A stretch of DNA of 32,169 bases, taken from assembly GCF_001457775.1 (NCBI RefSeq), contig NZ_CYSG01000026.1:1-32169 (forward strand), in the 5' to 3' direction. Of this stretch, positions 16,191 through 24,166 are shown in pieces (position 1 is the first letter of the stretch; each line of letters begins with the position of its first letter). The stretch comes from Phaeobacter sp. CECT 5382. GTDB lineage: Bacteria > Pseudomonadota > Alphaproteobacteria > Rhodobacterales > Rhodobacteraceae. The translations under genes were made by a program, and so were the position numbers. The notes below the pieces were generated by a model. The model had not been told where the DNA came from, ran no database searches, and saw only the letters and a program-made list of their open reading frames with translations.

Positions 16191-16805
16191 TTACAGTATG
16201 CGCACCTGTGTGCCGATTTTCACCATCTCAAACAACTGTTCAACATGCTGATTATAAAGACCAATACAGCCGGATGAGCTTTGACGTCCGATCTTGCGGG
16301 TGTCGTGGGTGCCATGCACCAGATAGGCAGGCCATGTGAGATACATCGCGCGTGTCCCCAGTGGATTGCCGGGGCCGCCATCCATGCGCTGCGGCAGACT
16401 TGGGTCACGTTCACGCATCGAGGCAGTGGGCGTCCAGCTGGGGTTTTTAGCCTTGCGCACCACTTTTGTATACCCGCGTTTGGTCAGCTCTTCAGACATG
16501 GGAACGGAAGAGGGGAACAGTCGGTAGGTCTCACCATCGCCATCCCAGAAATGCACGGCGCGAGAGGTCACATCGGCCAGCAGACAGCCGATGCCAAGTT
16601 CGTCAAAGTGATCCTGCCAATGCTGTTGCCGGAACGAAGAGATATTGCGCTGAACCACAGGCTGGTCACTGATTGGCGGCTCTTCCGACGGAAAGGCATC
16701 GGTGGATTGCGCACGCAACAGGCTGGGCGTGAACAGGCTGGGCGTAGCGAGGGCAGCACCCAATCCGAAAAGGGCGGCGCGGCGATGGATAGGTTTTGGG
16801 GGCAT
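16191..16805 (-). CDS. L,D-transpeptidase (YkuD domain), Tat signal
   Basis: This 204-residue exported enzyme has an HRRAALFGLGAAL leader resembling a twin-arginine signal, with cleavage near residue 33. The mature part contains the YkuD catalytic motif: His164 in YLVHGTHD, then GRQSSSGCIGLYN with catalytic Cys180. Such enzymes form 3-3 cross-links in peptidoglycan or attach lipoproteins to it. The small size without LysM or PG-binding domains is common in alphaproteobacteria, which carry many paralogues. A 15-bp tandem duplication in the signal peptide encodes TPSLF-TPSLL. It converges with the GT41 gene and is monocistronic. Confidence 0.9.
   Translation of the reverse strand: MPPKPIHRRAALFGLGAALATPSLFTPSLLRAQSTDAFPSEEPPISDQPVVQRNISSFRQQHWQDHFDELGIGCLLADVTSRAVHFWDGDGETYRLFPSSVPMSEELTKRGYTKVVRKAKNPSWTPTASMRERDPSLPQRMDGGPGNPLGTRAMYLTWPAYLVHGTHDTRKIGRQSSSGCIGLYNQHVEQLFEMVKIGTQVRIL
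16717..16746. repeat. 15-bp tandem duplication in the L,D-transpeptidase signal peptide
   Basis: AACAGGCTGGGCGTG is followed directly by AACAGGCTGGGCGTA (14 of 15 identical). It is in frame and lengthens the hydrophobic/C-region of the leader by five residues. Confidence 0.8.
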
Positions 16806-16985
16806 GGAAGACCTGCGAGACGGGAAAGTTCATTATATGCTCTGGTTCCCAACTATATGGGGATCAGGATGGAACTTCCTAGGGAGCAGAAGGTCACATT
16901 TTCGTTTTTCTCCCTGTCTCTGGCTGGAGGGCTAGTCAGTTCCTGCAGGCGCCTGAGAGTAGAAAAAAAACCTGCGTTGGAAACG

Positions 16986-17014
16986 AAAATGGCCCCGAAA
17001 AAAATCCGAGGCCA
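16986..17014 (-). terminator. Intrinsic terminator of mmsA
   Basis: Read on the minus strand, TGGCCTCG, an AT-rich loop and CGGGGCCA form an 8-bp stem including one G-U pair, followed by TTTT. It lies about 25 bp past the mmsA stop. Confidence 0.65.
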
Positions 17015-17040
17015 TTCCATTTCATCTACAAAACAAAGTG

Positions 17041-18540
17041 TTAGTCCATGGCTTTGAAGTTGAACTCGCCACCTTCGCGAATGCCCGAGGGCCAACGCGA
17101 GGTGATGGTTTTGGTGCGTGTGTAGAATTTGAACGCATCAGGACCGTGCTGGTTCAAATCGCCAAAGGCGGATTTCTTCCAGCCACCAAAAGTGTGATAG
17201 GCAAGTGGAACCGGGATTGGCACGTTGATGCCGATCATGCCGATGTTGATCCGGTTTGCAAAGTCACGCGCAGTGTCGCCATCGCGGGTATAGATGGCAG
17301 TGCCGTTGCCGTACTCATGATCCATCGCATAGGACAGCGCTTCTTCATAGGTTTCTGCGCGCACAGTGGACAGAACCGGGCCAAAGATTTCCTGCTTGTA
17401 GATGTCCATGTCGGTGGTGACATTGTCAAACAGGCTTGGGCCGACAAAGAAACCATCCTCATAGCCCTGCAGGCTGAAATCACGACCGTCGACAACCAGA
17501 TCGGCGCCCTGATCAACACCGGTTTGAACCAGGCGTTCGATGTTGGCCTTGGCAGCAGCAGTTACAACCGGGCCGTAGTCGACATCATCGCCGGCAGTGT
17601 AGGGACCAACCTTGAGGGTTTCTACGCGGGGGATCAGTTTTTCGATCAGCTTGTCAGCTGTCTCTTTGCCAACAGGAACCGCAACCGAGATCGCCATGCA
17701 GCGTTCGCCGGCAGCACCGTAGCCAGCGCCGATCAGCGCGTCAGCAGCCTGATCAAGATCGGCGTCGGGCATGATGATCATGTGGTTCTTGGCGCCACCA
17801 AAGCACTGAACGCGCTTACCCTGGGCGCAGCCAGTTCCGTAGATGTATTCAGCGATGGGCGTAGAGCCAACAAAGCCAACCGACTGGATGGTGTCGTCAA
17901 ACAGGATCGCGTCAACGGCTTCTTTGTCACCGTTCACAACCTGGATGATGCCTTTGGGCAGGCCTGCTTCTTCCAGCAGCTCTGCCAGCATCAAGGGCAC
18001 GGATGGGTCGCGCTCGGAAGGCTTCAGGATGAAGGCGTTGCCGCAAGCAATCGCAGGGGCAAACATCCACATGGGGATCATCGCCGGGAAGTTGAACGGG
18101 GTGATACCCGCGGTTACACCCAGGGCCTGACGCATGGAATACATGTCGATGCCGGGGCCGGCGCTGTCGGTGAATTCACCTTTCAGCAGCTGTGGCGCGC
18201 CGATGCAGTATTCCACAACTTCCAGACCGCGCTGGATGTCGCCTTTGGCGTCGGGGAAGGTCTTGCCGTGCTCGCGCGACAGGGTTTCGGCCAGCTTGTC
18301 CATATCACGGTTCAGCAGGTCGACGAATTTCATCATCACGCGGGCGCGACGCTGGGGGTTCACTTTTTCCCATGCTGGCTGGGCGGCGGCGGCAAAGGCG
18401 ACGGCCTGTGCCATCTCGTCTTTGCTGGCCAGCGGGCACTTGGCCTGAACTTCGCCGGTGGCGGGGTTGAAAACGTCGGAGAACCGGCCGGATGTGCCTT
18501 TGACGTGTTCGCCGTTGATGTAATGGGTGAGCTCTTGCAT
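17041..18540 (-). CDS. mmsA: CoA-acylating methylmalonate-semialdehyde dehydrogenase
   Basis: This 499-residue aldehyde dehydrogenase-superfamily enzyme converts methylmalonate semialdehyde (valine, thymine and inositol breakdown) or malonate semialdehyde to propionyl-CoA or acetyl-CoA with NAD+ and CoA. Diagnostic features are ITPFNFPAMIPMWMFAPAIA (146-165), the MMSDH-specific FGGAKNHMIIMPDAD (247-261) in place of the usual ELGGK with its general-base Glu, and catalytic Cys281 in AAGERCMAIS. The length is typical. GAGGAGG precedes the ATG. It is divergent from a LysR gene that probably controls it, and a terminator follows it. Confidence 0.95.
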   Translation of the reverse strand: MQELTHYINGEHVKGTSGRFSDVFNPATGEVQAKCPLASKDEMAQAVAFAAAAQPAWEKVNPQRRARVMMKFVDLLNRDMDKLAETLSREHGKTFPDAKGDIQRGLEVVEYCIGAPQLLKGEFTDSAGPGIDMYSMRQALGVTAGITPFNFPAMIPMWMFAPAIACGNAFILKPSERDPSVPLMLAELLEEAGLPKGIIQVVNGDKEAVDAILFDDTIQSVGFVGSTPIAEYIYGTGCAQGKRVQCFGGAKNHMIIMPDADLDQAADALIGAGYGAAGERCMAISVAVPVGKETADKLIEKLIPRVETLKVGPYTAGDDVDYGPVVTAAAKANIERLVQTGVDQGADLVVDGRDFSLQGYEDGFFVGPSLFDNVTTDMDIYKQEIFGPVLSTVRAETYEEALSYAMDHEYGNGTAIYTRDGDTARDFANRINIGMIGINVPIPVPLAYHTFGGWKKSAFGDLNQHGPDAFKFYTRTKTITSRWPSGIREGGEFNFKAMD

Positions 18541-18622
18541 CAGAAAAACCTCCTCATGGATGACTTGCCGAAAGCTTAGTCTTGCAAAAAGAGGTGGAAA
18601 AGGGGAAAGATTTCAAAGAGGG

Positions 18623-18638
18623 TTTGCAGGAACGCAAA
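18623..18638. promoter_or_regulatory. Candidate LysR operator in the mmsA-lysR intergenic region
   Basis: TTTGC-AGGAAC-GCAAA is a 5-bp inverted repeat with a T-N11-A core. It lies about 48 bp before the lysR start and 82 bp before the mmsA start, a normal position for a divergent LysR binding site. Confidence 0.45.
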
Positions 18639-18686
18639 TGATTAACAGGGATAAAATCTCTGAGGCAAGCAGAGGGGATCGTGCGG

Positions 18687-19583
18687 ATGGATGCTCAATG
18701 GGATGATATGAAAGTGTTTTTGGCAGTTGCCCGCGAAGCGAGCCTGTCAGGTGCCGGTCGTATTCTTAAGATGGATCCAGCCACTGTCGGGCGCAGGATT
18801 GCGCGTTTTGAAGCTGCATTGGAAACCCCTCTTTTTGTTAAATCCCCACAGGGTTACGCGCTGAGCGCCGCAGGCGACCGTCTTTTGGTACATGCCGAGG
18901 CTGCGGAACAGGCGATGCGGGCAGGGGCCGAGGCTCTGACCGGGCCCAGCGATACCCTGTCGGGGCAGATCCGCATTGGCGCGCCGGATGGCAGTGCCAA
19001 CTATATTCTGCCCCAGGTCTGCGCGCAGATCTGCGAGGAGCACCCAGATCTGGATATCCAGATCGTCGCTTTGCCCCGCGTGATCAACCTCAGCCGACGT
19101 GAGGCGGATATGGCTGTCACCGTCAGTGCGCCCACGGCAGGGCAGTTGCTGGTGCAAAAGCTGACAGACTACAAACTGCATATGGTGGGCTCACATCACT
19201 ATCTGCGCAAACATCCCCCGATCAAAAAGCTCGAAGACCTCAAGGGTCACAAGATGATTGGTTATATTCCGGATATGATTTTCGACCGGGAGCTGGATTA
19301 CCTCAGCAATCTGGGGGTGGACCGAGTAGCGCTGGCCTCCAATTCCGTTTCTGTCCAGATCAAACTAGCGGCCCAGGGCACAGCGCTTTGTGTGGCGCAT
19401 GATTTTTCCCTTCCGGCGCATCGGATGCTGCGCAAGGTGTTGACGGATCAGATCAGCCTCACGCGCAGTTTCTATCTGGTGCGCCATCAGGGGGACCAGC
19501 GTAGTGAGCGGCTCAACCGGTTTGCGCAGGCGCTGACCAAAGGGATCCGTGACGAGGTCGCCCGGCTGGAAGCTCTAACCTGA
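18687..19583 (+). CDS. LysR-type regulator, probably of mmsA
   Basis: This 298-residue protein has an N-terminal helix-turn-helix (SLSGAGRILKMDPATVGRRI, about residues 18-37) and an effector domain to the C-terminus. I chose the ATG at 18687 over the GTG at 18681 because GAGGGG is 9 nt from the ATG but only 3 nt from the GTG. The divergent position suggests control of mmsA, with a branched-chain or semialdehyde catabolite as effector. That link is inferred. Confidence 0.88.
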   Translation: MDAQWDDMKVFLAVAREASLSGAGRILKMDPATVGRRIARFEAALETPLFVKSPQGYALSAAGDRLLVHAEAAEQAMRAGAEALTGPSDTLSGQIRIGAPDGSANYILPQVCAQICEEHPDLDIQIVALPRVINLSRREADMAVTVSAPTAGQLLVQKLTDYKLHMVGSHHYLRKHPPIKKLEDLKGHKMIGYIPDMIFDRELDYLSNLGVDRVALASNSVSVQIKLAAQGTALCVAHDFSLPAHRMLRKVLTDQISLTRSFYLVRHQGDQRSERLNRFAQALTKGIRDEVARLEALT

Positions 19584-19648
19584 CTTGACTTGACGTGGCG
19601 TTGCGGCAACCCTTGGTAATACGAAATAAAATTACCAAAGGAGCGCAT

Positions 19649-20083
19649 ATGCTGGTTCAATTGATTCTGAAGTCCAAGGCGGGCGCCGCCGTCGTAACAG
19701 TTGCCCCCGATGCGTCCGTTGCTGATGCAGCAAATCTGCTGTCGGACAAGGGGATCGGGACCGTTGTGGTGTCGTCTGACGGGCAGAGTGCTGACGGGAT
19801 CCTGTCAGAGCGCGATATCGTGCGTGAACTGGGCAAAAGCGGGTCGGGCTGTCTGGCAAAACCGGTCAGCGCCTATATGACCACCAAGCTTGTGACCTGC
19901 ACGCTGCAATCCAACGTTGAAGATGTGCTGAAGCAGATGACCAAGGGCCGCTTCCGTCATATGCCTGTGGTCGAAGACGGCAAAATGGTCGGGCTGGTGT
20001 CGCTGGGCGATGTGGTCAAGGCACAGCTGGCGGAGATCGCTATGGAGAAAGACGCTCTCGAAGGGATGATCATGGGGCATTGA
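19649..20083 (+). CDS. CBS-domain pair protein
   Basis: This 144-residue cytoplasmic protein is made of two CBS repeats (about 10-65 and 75-135). Marks are VADAANLLSDKGIGTVVV, GILSERDIVREL, then the second copy VEDVLKQMTKGRFRHMPVV and GLVSLGDVVKAQL. Such stand-alone pairs bind adenine nucleotides and often sense energy state. The start at 19649 is fixed by AAGGAG 6 nt upstream; longer in-frame starts lack this. It follows the LysR gene by 65 bp. The partner is unknown. Confidence 0.9.
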   Translation: MLVQLILKSKAGAAVVTVAPDASVADAANLLSDKGIGTVVVSSDGQSADGILSERDIVRELGKSGSGCLAKPVSAYMTTKLVTCTLQSNVEDVLKQMTKGRFRHMPVVEDGKMVGLVSLGDVVKAQLAEIAMEKDALEGMIMGH

Positions 20084-20245
20084 CCCCTTGTCGGGGCGGC
20101 ATTTAGGCCGTTCCGCATCCAAACGCGACCAGATGACGCGTCGGAAGGGGGACTTGCGTATTTTCCCCCTCTTGCACCTCCGGCTGGAAACATGTTTGCC
20201 TGCGCAAGAGCTTAGACTGAAGCATGTATAAGGCAGGAGGAGCCT

Positions 20246-20743
20246 ATGCGTATCGGCTTGTATCCAGGTACTTTTGATCCGATCACATTGGGGCATATCG
20301 ATATTATTCGCCGTGCCAGTGCATTGGTGGACAAATTGGTCATCGGGGTTGCGATCAACCGCGACAAAGGACCCTTGTTCACGCTTGAAGAACGCGTCGC
20401 CATGATCGAGGCGGAATGCGCTGTTCTCAGCGAACAGACTGGCACCGAAATTGTTGCCCATCCGTTTGAGAATCTATTGATCAACTGCGCCCGTGATGTC
20501 GGCGCTCAGATCATCGTGCGGGGGCTGCGCGCAGTTGCGGATTTTGAGTATGAATACCAGATGGTCGGTATGAACCGTGCATTGGACAGTTCGGTTGAAA
20601 CCGTCTTTTTGATGGCCGAGGCCCGCCATCAGGCAATTGCCTCCAAACTGGTCAAGGAAATCGCGCGTTTGGATGGAGATGTGTCCAAATTTGTGACACC
20701 TTTGGTTCTCAAAGAACTGACTAAGCGTCTCGGCAAGGTCTGA
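20246..20743 (+). CDS. coaD: Phosphopantetheine adenylyltransferase
   Basis: This 165-residue nucleotidyltransferase catalyses the penultimate step of coenzyme A synthesis, 4'-phosphopantetheine + ATP to dephospho-CoA. Visible are the GTFDPITLGH motif (8-17), FENLLINCARDVGAQIIVRG, RGLRAVADFEYEYQMVGMNR and the C-terminal ASKLVKEIARLDGDVSKFV. The length is exactly typical. AGGAGG lies shortly before the ATG. It appears monocistronic with its own terminator. Confidence 0.96.
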   Translation: MRIGLYPGTFDPITLGHIDIIRRASALVDKLVIGVAINRDKGPLFTLEERVAMIEAECAVLSEQTGTEIVAHPFENLLINCARDVGAQIIVRGLRAVADFEYEYQMVGMNRALDSSVETVFLMAEARHQAIASKLVKEIARLDGDVSKFVTPLVLKELTKRLGKV

Positions 20744-20764
20744 ACACACGGAAATATTAAATTC

Positions 20765-20796
20765 GGGCGTGGCGACAAAGCCGCGCCCTTTTTGTT
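20765..20796 (+). terminator. Intrinsic terminator of coaD
   Basis: GGGCGTGGC and GCCGCGCCC form a 9-bp stem (one G-U pair) with a 6-nt loop, followed by TTTTTGTTT, 21 bp after the coaD stop. Confidence 0.85.
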
Positions 20797-20844
20797 TGGA
20801 AGCTCCGCTTTTGTTGGTGCAAGGACGAAAGATTCAATCTGGTC

Positions 20845-20988
20845 CTAGCGCCAGAAGGCGACCCAATCCAGCAGCTCAAACAATTTTTTGCCCAAAAATA
20901 CCATATGAACCGGCCCATAGGTCAGCACGTCAATCACGATGGCAGCAATCAGGATCAGGCCCAGCCAGATCGCAAGCTTGTTGGTCAT
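20845..20988 (-). CDS. Small membrane protein (47 aa) downstream of GAPDH
   Basis: The frame begins MTNKLAIWLGLILIAAIVID, has one clear transmembrane helix (about residues 5-22) and a short aromatic C-terminal part ending DWVAFWR. GTGAGG lies 6 nt before the ATG at 20988. A strong terminator separates it from gap, so it is either expressed by read-through or has its own promoter inside the terminator region. The length and composition suggest a real small inner-membrane protein; no function can be assigned. Confidence 0.7.
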   Translation of the reverse strand: MTNKLAIWLGLILIAAIVIDVLTYGPVHMVFLGKKLFELLDWVAFWR

Positions 20989-21000
20989 TGTGGCCTCACC

Positions 21001-21039
21001 AAAAAAGAAAAACGCCCGCTCAGATATGCCTGAGCGGGC
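21001..21039 (-). terminator. Intrinsic terminator of gap
   Basis: On the minus strand GCCCGCTCAG-GCATAT-CTGAGCGGGC is a perfect 10-bp stem followed by GTTTTTCTTTTTT. It lies about 47 bp past the GAPDH stop and ends only 12 bp before the start of the 47-aa ORF. Confidence 0.92.
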
Positions 21040-21086
21040 TCGAAATCTCAAGGGTGGCTTTGACTTAGCCTCTGCCGTTGAAGTCT

Positions 21087-22088
21087 TTAGGTCAGGCGAC
21101 CCATGGCAACGGCGACATCCGCCATGCGCACGGAGAATCCCCATTCATTGTCATACCAGGCCAGAACGCGTACCATGCGGCCTTCGACCACGCGGGTCTG
21201 ATCGGGCGCGAAGATCGAGCTTTCGCTCGAATGGTTGAAATCGGTCGAAACCAGCGGCGCGGGCTCATAGCCCAAAACACCCTTCATTGGGCCAGAGGCC
21301 GCTTCTTGCATCGCAGCGTTGATCTGATCCGCAGTCACATCGCGGCTGGCACGGAAGGTGAGGTCAACGGCCGAAACATTCGGCGTGGGAACGCGGATGG
21401 CGGAGCCGTCGAGACGTCCCTTCAGGTTGGGCAGAACTTCACCCAGGGCCTTGGCGGCACCGGTGGAGGTCGGGATCATCGACATCGCAGCAGCGCGCGC
21501 ACGATAAAGGTCAGAGTGACGGCGGTCGAGCGTTGGCTGATCGCCGGTGTAGGCGTGAATCGTGGTCATGATGCCATGCTCGATACCAAATGCCTCGTCC
21601 AGAACTTTGGCGATGGGGGCCAGGCAGTTGGTGGTGCAGGACCCGTTGGAGATCATGGTGTGACCGGCTTGGAGCTCATTGCTGTTGACGCCAAAAACGA
21701 TGGTCTTGTCGACGTTCTTGCCGGGAGCCGAGAGCAGAACCTTTTTGGCACCGCGCTCAAGGTGCGCCTTGGCTTTTTCTCCATCGTTGAACTTGCCGGT
21801 GCATTCCAGAACCACGTCACAGCCGGACCAGTCGAGCTCATCCATGTTGTAGGTCGAATACATTTGCATATCGCCACGGCCGAGGTTCATGGTGCCTTCG
21901 CCGGTGGTAACCTCGCCGGGGAAACGCCCATGCACAGAATCGTATTTGATCAGATGCGCAGCTGTGTCCAGTGGGCCAGTGGCGTTGACTTTGATCACTT
22001 CGATGTCGTCGCGGCCAGAGGCGGCGATATGTGACAGGGTGCAGCGGCCGATACGGCCAAAACCGTTGATCCCGACTTTGATGGTCAT
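21087..22088 (-). CDS. gap: Type I glyceraldehyde-3-phosphate dehydrogenase, likely NADP-preferring
   Basis: This 333-residue enzyme catalyses reversible oxidation/phosphorylation of glyceraldehyde 3-phosphate. It shows the Rossmann start KVGINGFGRIGR (4-15), catalytic Cys151 in SNGSCTTNC and His178. NAD-specific enzymes have an Asp after beta-strand 2 that binds the adenosine ribose; here that place is Ala36 (KVNATGPLD). The usual Leu-Pro of the NAD type is replaced by Arg189-Arg190 (TLDRRHSDL). Both changes resemble NADP-using photosynthetic/GapB forms, so a gluconeogenic or NADPH role is likely. I chose the ATG at 22088 because GGAGAC lies 6 nt before it; an upstream start would add 16 unrelated residues. 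Confidence 0.95.
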   Translation of the reverse strand: MTIKVGINGFGRIGRCTLSHIAASGRDDIEVIKVNATGPLDTAAHLIKYDSVHGRFPGEVTTGEGTMNLGRGDMQMYSTYNMDELDWSGCDVVLECTGKFNDGEKAKAHLERGAKKVLLSAPGKNVDKTIVFGVNSNELQAGHTMISNGSCTTNCLAPIAKVLDEAFGIEHGIMTTIHAYTGDQPTLDRRHSDLYRARAAAMSMIPTSTGAAKALGEVLPNLKGRLDGSAIRVPTPNVSAVDLTFRASRDVTADQINAAMQEAASGPMKGVLGYEPAPLVSTDFNHSSESSIFAPDQTRVVEGRMVRVLAWYDNEWGFSVRMADVAVAMGRLT

Positions 22089-22178
22089 GAGCATGTCTCC
22101 AAGCGAGCTAATCTTGCTGTCGCATATAGACGTCATTGGTTTCCTGCTAAAGGGGCAAAAACGGCGAAAACACAGTCT

Positions 22179-22265
22179 GTTAGCGCAAAACCCTACCGGT
22201 GGCGTTAACGATTTTGCCCGGTGGCGTTAACGGAATGAGGCGGAAGATAGTCGGTGGCGCTAACG
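22179..22265. promoter_or_regulatory. Three phased operator-like repeats plus an inverted half-site upstream of gap
   Basis: CGGTGGCGTTAACG occurs at 22197-22210 and 22219-22232, and CGGTGGCGCTAACG at 22252-22265. Spacings are 22 and 33 bp, both multiples of 11. An opposite half-site GTTAGCGC is at 22179-22186. The GCGYTAAC core looks like a LacI-family half-site (central CG flanked by TAAC). The cluster lies between gap (minus) and the DUF808 gene (plus). It could control either, most likely gap as a central-carbon gene. Confidence 0.6.
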
Positions 22266-22330
22266 CTTGTCACCCGTCACAGATAGGGTAGGTTGCTGAC
22301 AAATATGTGCCGGGGATAAGGGTTTTCAAA

Positions 22331-23290
22331 ATGAGCGGTTTGCTGGCTTTACTGGATGATGTGGCGGGAATTGCCAAGGTGGCGGCGGCCTCGGTCGATG
22401 ATGTTGCGGCAGCGGCCGGTAAGGCCGGGGCGAAAACTGCCGGGGTAATCATCGACGATGCCGCAGTCACGCCGAAATATGTTCAGGGATTTGAGCCGGC
22501 ACGCGAGCTGCCGATCATCTGGCGGATCACCCGTGGTTCTCTGTTTAACAAACTGATCCTGCTGTTGCCGGTGGCGATGCTGCTGGCGAATTTCGCCCCT
22601 TGGGCGATCACGCCCTTGTTGATGCTCGGCGGTAGCTATCTGTGCTTTGAGGGCGCGGAAAAGATCTTTCACGTGTTGTTCCCGCACGCCAGCCACGAGA
22701 TCGAAGCGGATATGAGCATCAAAGATCCTGGCCATCTTGAGGAACAAAAGATCAAGGGCGCCATCAAGACCGATTTTATCCTGTCGGCAGAGATCATGAC
22801 AATCGCGCTGGCCGCGATCGAGGTTCCCAATGTCTGGATGCAGGCCGCTACGCTGGCCGTTGTGGGCATTGGCGTTACCGTTGCCGTTTATGGCTCAGTC
22901 GCGCTGATCGTGAAGATGGACGATGTGGGTCTGTATCTCACCAAGAATGCGCCCACTCCTGTGGGGCGTGGGTTGGGGCGCGGGCTGGTGAAATTCATGC
23001 CGGTGCTGATGTGGATCCTGTCCGTTGTGGGCACCGCCGCCATGCTTTGGGTTGGTGGGTCGATCATCATCCACGGGTTAGAGGTTCTGGGCTTTGGCCG
23101 GTTGGGCCACCATATTCACGACTGGGCCTATGCCGTGGGTCATATGGCTCCTGTGGGCTGGATCGGATTTGTCGAATGGAGTGCCAAGGCAACAATGGAT
23201 GGCGTCTTTGGCGTGGCTTTGGGATTGGTGTTGATCCCATTTGTTCTGGGCCTGACCAGAATTTTTAAACCCGCTGGATCGCAGCAATAA
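22331..23290 (+). CDS. DUF808 family membrane protein (YedI-like)
   Basis: This 319-residue protein begins with the family signature SGLLALLDDVAGIAKVAAAS (2-21) and DDVAAAAGKAGAKTAGVIIDD, which are soluble. Several transmembrane segments follow, for example LILLLPVAMLLANFAPWAI, VLMWILSVVGTAAMLWVGGS and a last one near VALGLVLIPFVLGL. GGSYLCFEGAEKIFH is also family-typical. The function is unknown. I chose the ATG at 22331, with AAGGG 9 nt upstream, over a GTG at 22307. It is divergent from gap and shares its operator-rich upstream region. Confidence 0.9.
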   Translation: MSGLLALLDDVAGIAKVAAASVDDVAAAAGKAGAKTAGVIIDDAAVTPKYVQGFEPARELPIIWRITRGSLFNKLILLLPVAMLLANFAPWAITPLLMLGGSYLCFEGAEKIFHVLFPHASHEIEADMSIKDPGHLEEQKIKGAIKTDFILSAEIMTIALAAIEVPNVWMQAATLAVVGIGVTVAVYGSVALIVKMDDVGLYLTKNAPTPVGRGLGRGLVKFMPVLMWILSVVGTAAMLWVGGSIIIHGLEVLGFGRLGHHIHDWAYAVGHMAPVGWIGFVEWSAKATMDGVFGVALGLVLIPFVLGLTRIFKPAGSQQ

Positions 23291-23321
23291 AACCACAAAA
23301 ATTTGGAATTGGGAGAAGGCG

Positions 23322-24152
23322 ATGCTTGTCGATTGGATCAGGGGCAAGCTGCGTGCGCGGCGGGGGCGCCGTATTCATCAGCGCTCAGCAGTTGAAACAC
23401 AGTTCGGCTTCAAATTCATCGGGCCGGAAGTCATGCAATCGGGCGATTTCGAGGAGGTCGAGACCAAGCTTATTCGCGGCTTTCTAAAGGAGGCGGATCT
23501 CTTCGTAAATGTGGGGGCAAACTATGGGTATTATGTTTGTCTGGCGCAAAGCTTTGGCGTGTCGGCAATTGCGGTTGAACCAGTCCCCGACAACCTCAGG
23601 CTGCTTCGGAAAAACCTAGAGATAAATGGCTTTGAGGCCGACGTCACGGTTCTTCCAAACGCTTGTGGAAGCGCGACCGGTGAGGCCGAAATTTTTGGAG
23701 TTGGCACCGGGGCCTCGCTTGTAAAAGGGTGGGCGCGCAATCCCAAAAGCCTGTCATTTAAGGTGGATGTCCGACGTCTTGACGATCTGGTGACAGCCAA
23801 AGCCCTAACCGGCCGCAGCTTTTTCCTGATTGATGTAGAAGGTTTTGAGCTTGAAGTGTTGAACGGAGCCAATGGCATTTTTCAGGCCAGGCAAAAACCG
23901 GTATTTCTGATCGAAAGCGGACTTTCGGATCTTCGCGCGGGAGGTGAACTGAACAAGGGTTTTCTGGCTGTCTTTGACCTTTTCTCGGCTGAAGGCTACC
24001 AAATGTATGGGATCAATGACCTGAAATCGGCCGTTGAGCGGGCAACAATTTCAAAAAGTCTGGAAACGGGAGAGGACCTGGTGAAGGGGTATAATTTCCT
24101 CATGGTACCAACGGATTTTGACTTGAAGGCTTTCACTGAAGGCCGTCTTTGA
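23322..24152 (+). CDS. FkbM-family SAM-dependent methyltransferase
   Basis: This 276-residue protein has the SAM-binding motif LFVNVGANYGYYVCLA (about 64-79), an acidic post-motif AIAVEPVPDN, and FkbM-type blocks VDVRRLDDLV and FFLIDVEGFELEVLNGA. Such enzymes O-methylate sugars or small metabolites, often in surface polysaccharides. GGGAGAAGGCG precedes the ATG. It follows DUF808 by only 31 bp and may be cotranscribed with it. No other glycan genes are adjacent, so the substrate is unknown. Confidence 0.88.
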   Translation: MLVDWIRGKLRARRGRRIHQRSAVETQFGFKFIGPEVMQSGDFEEVETKLIRGFLKEADLFVNVGANYGYYVCLAQSFGVSAIAVEPVPDNLRLLRKNLEINGFEADVTVLPNACGSATGEAEIFGVGTGASLVKGWARNPKSLSFKVDVRRLDDLVTAKALTGRSFFLIDVEGFELEVLNGANGIFQARQKPVFLIESGLSDLRAGGELNKGFLAVFDLFSAEGYQMYGINDLKSAVERATISKSLETGEDLVKGYNFLMVPTDFDLKAFTEGRL

Positions 24153-24166
24153 AAAAATCGAGCGTC

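Noticed and set aside
17038-18579. Long plus-strand open frame (513 codons) opposite mmsA
   Set aside because: It mirrors the high-GC codon pattern of mmsA, which has complete family motifs and a good ribosome-binding site; the translated product has no recognisable domain.
20146-20170. Hairpin AGGGGGA/TCCCCCT before coaD
   Set aside because: A 7-bp stem with an 11-nt loop and no T-run after it; it may be chance in GC-rich DNA.
21078-22034. Plus-strand open frame (318 codons) opposite gap
   Set aside because: Antisense shadow of GAPDH; no ribosome-binding site or family features.
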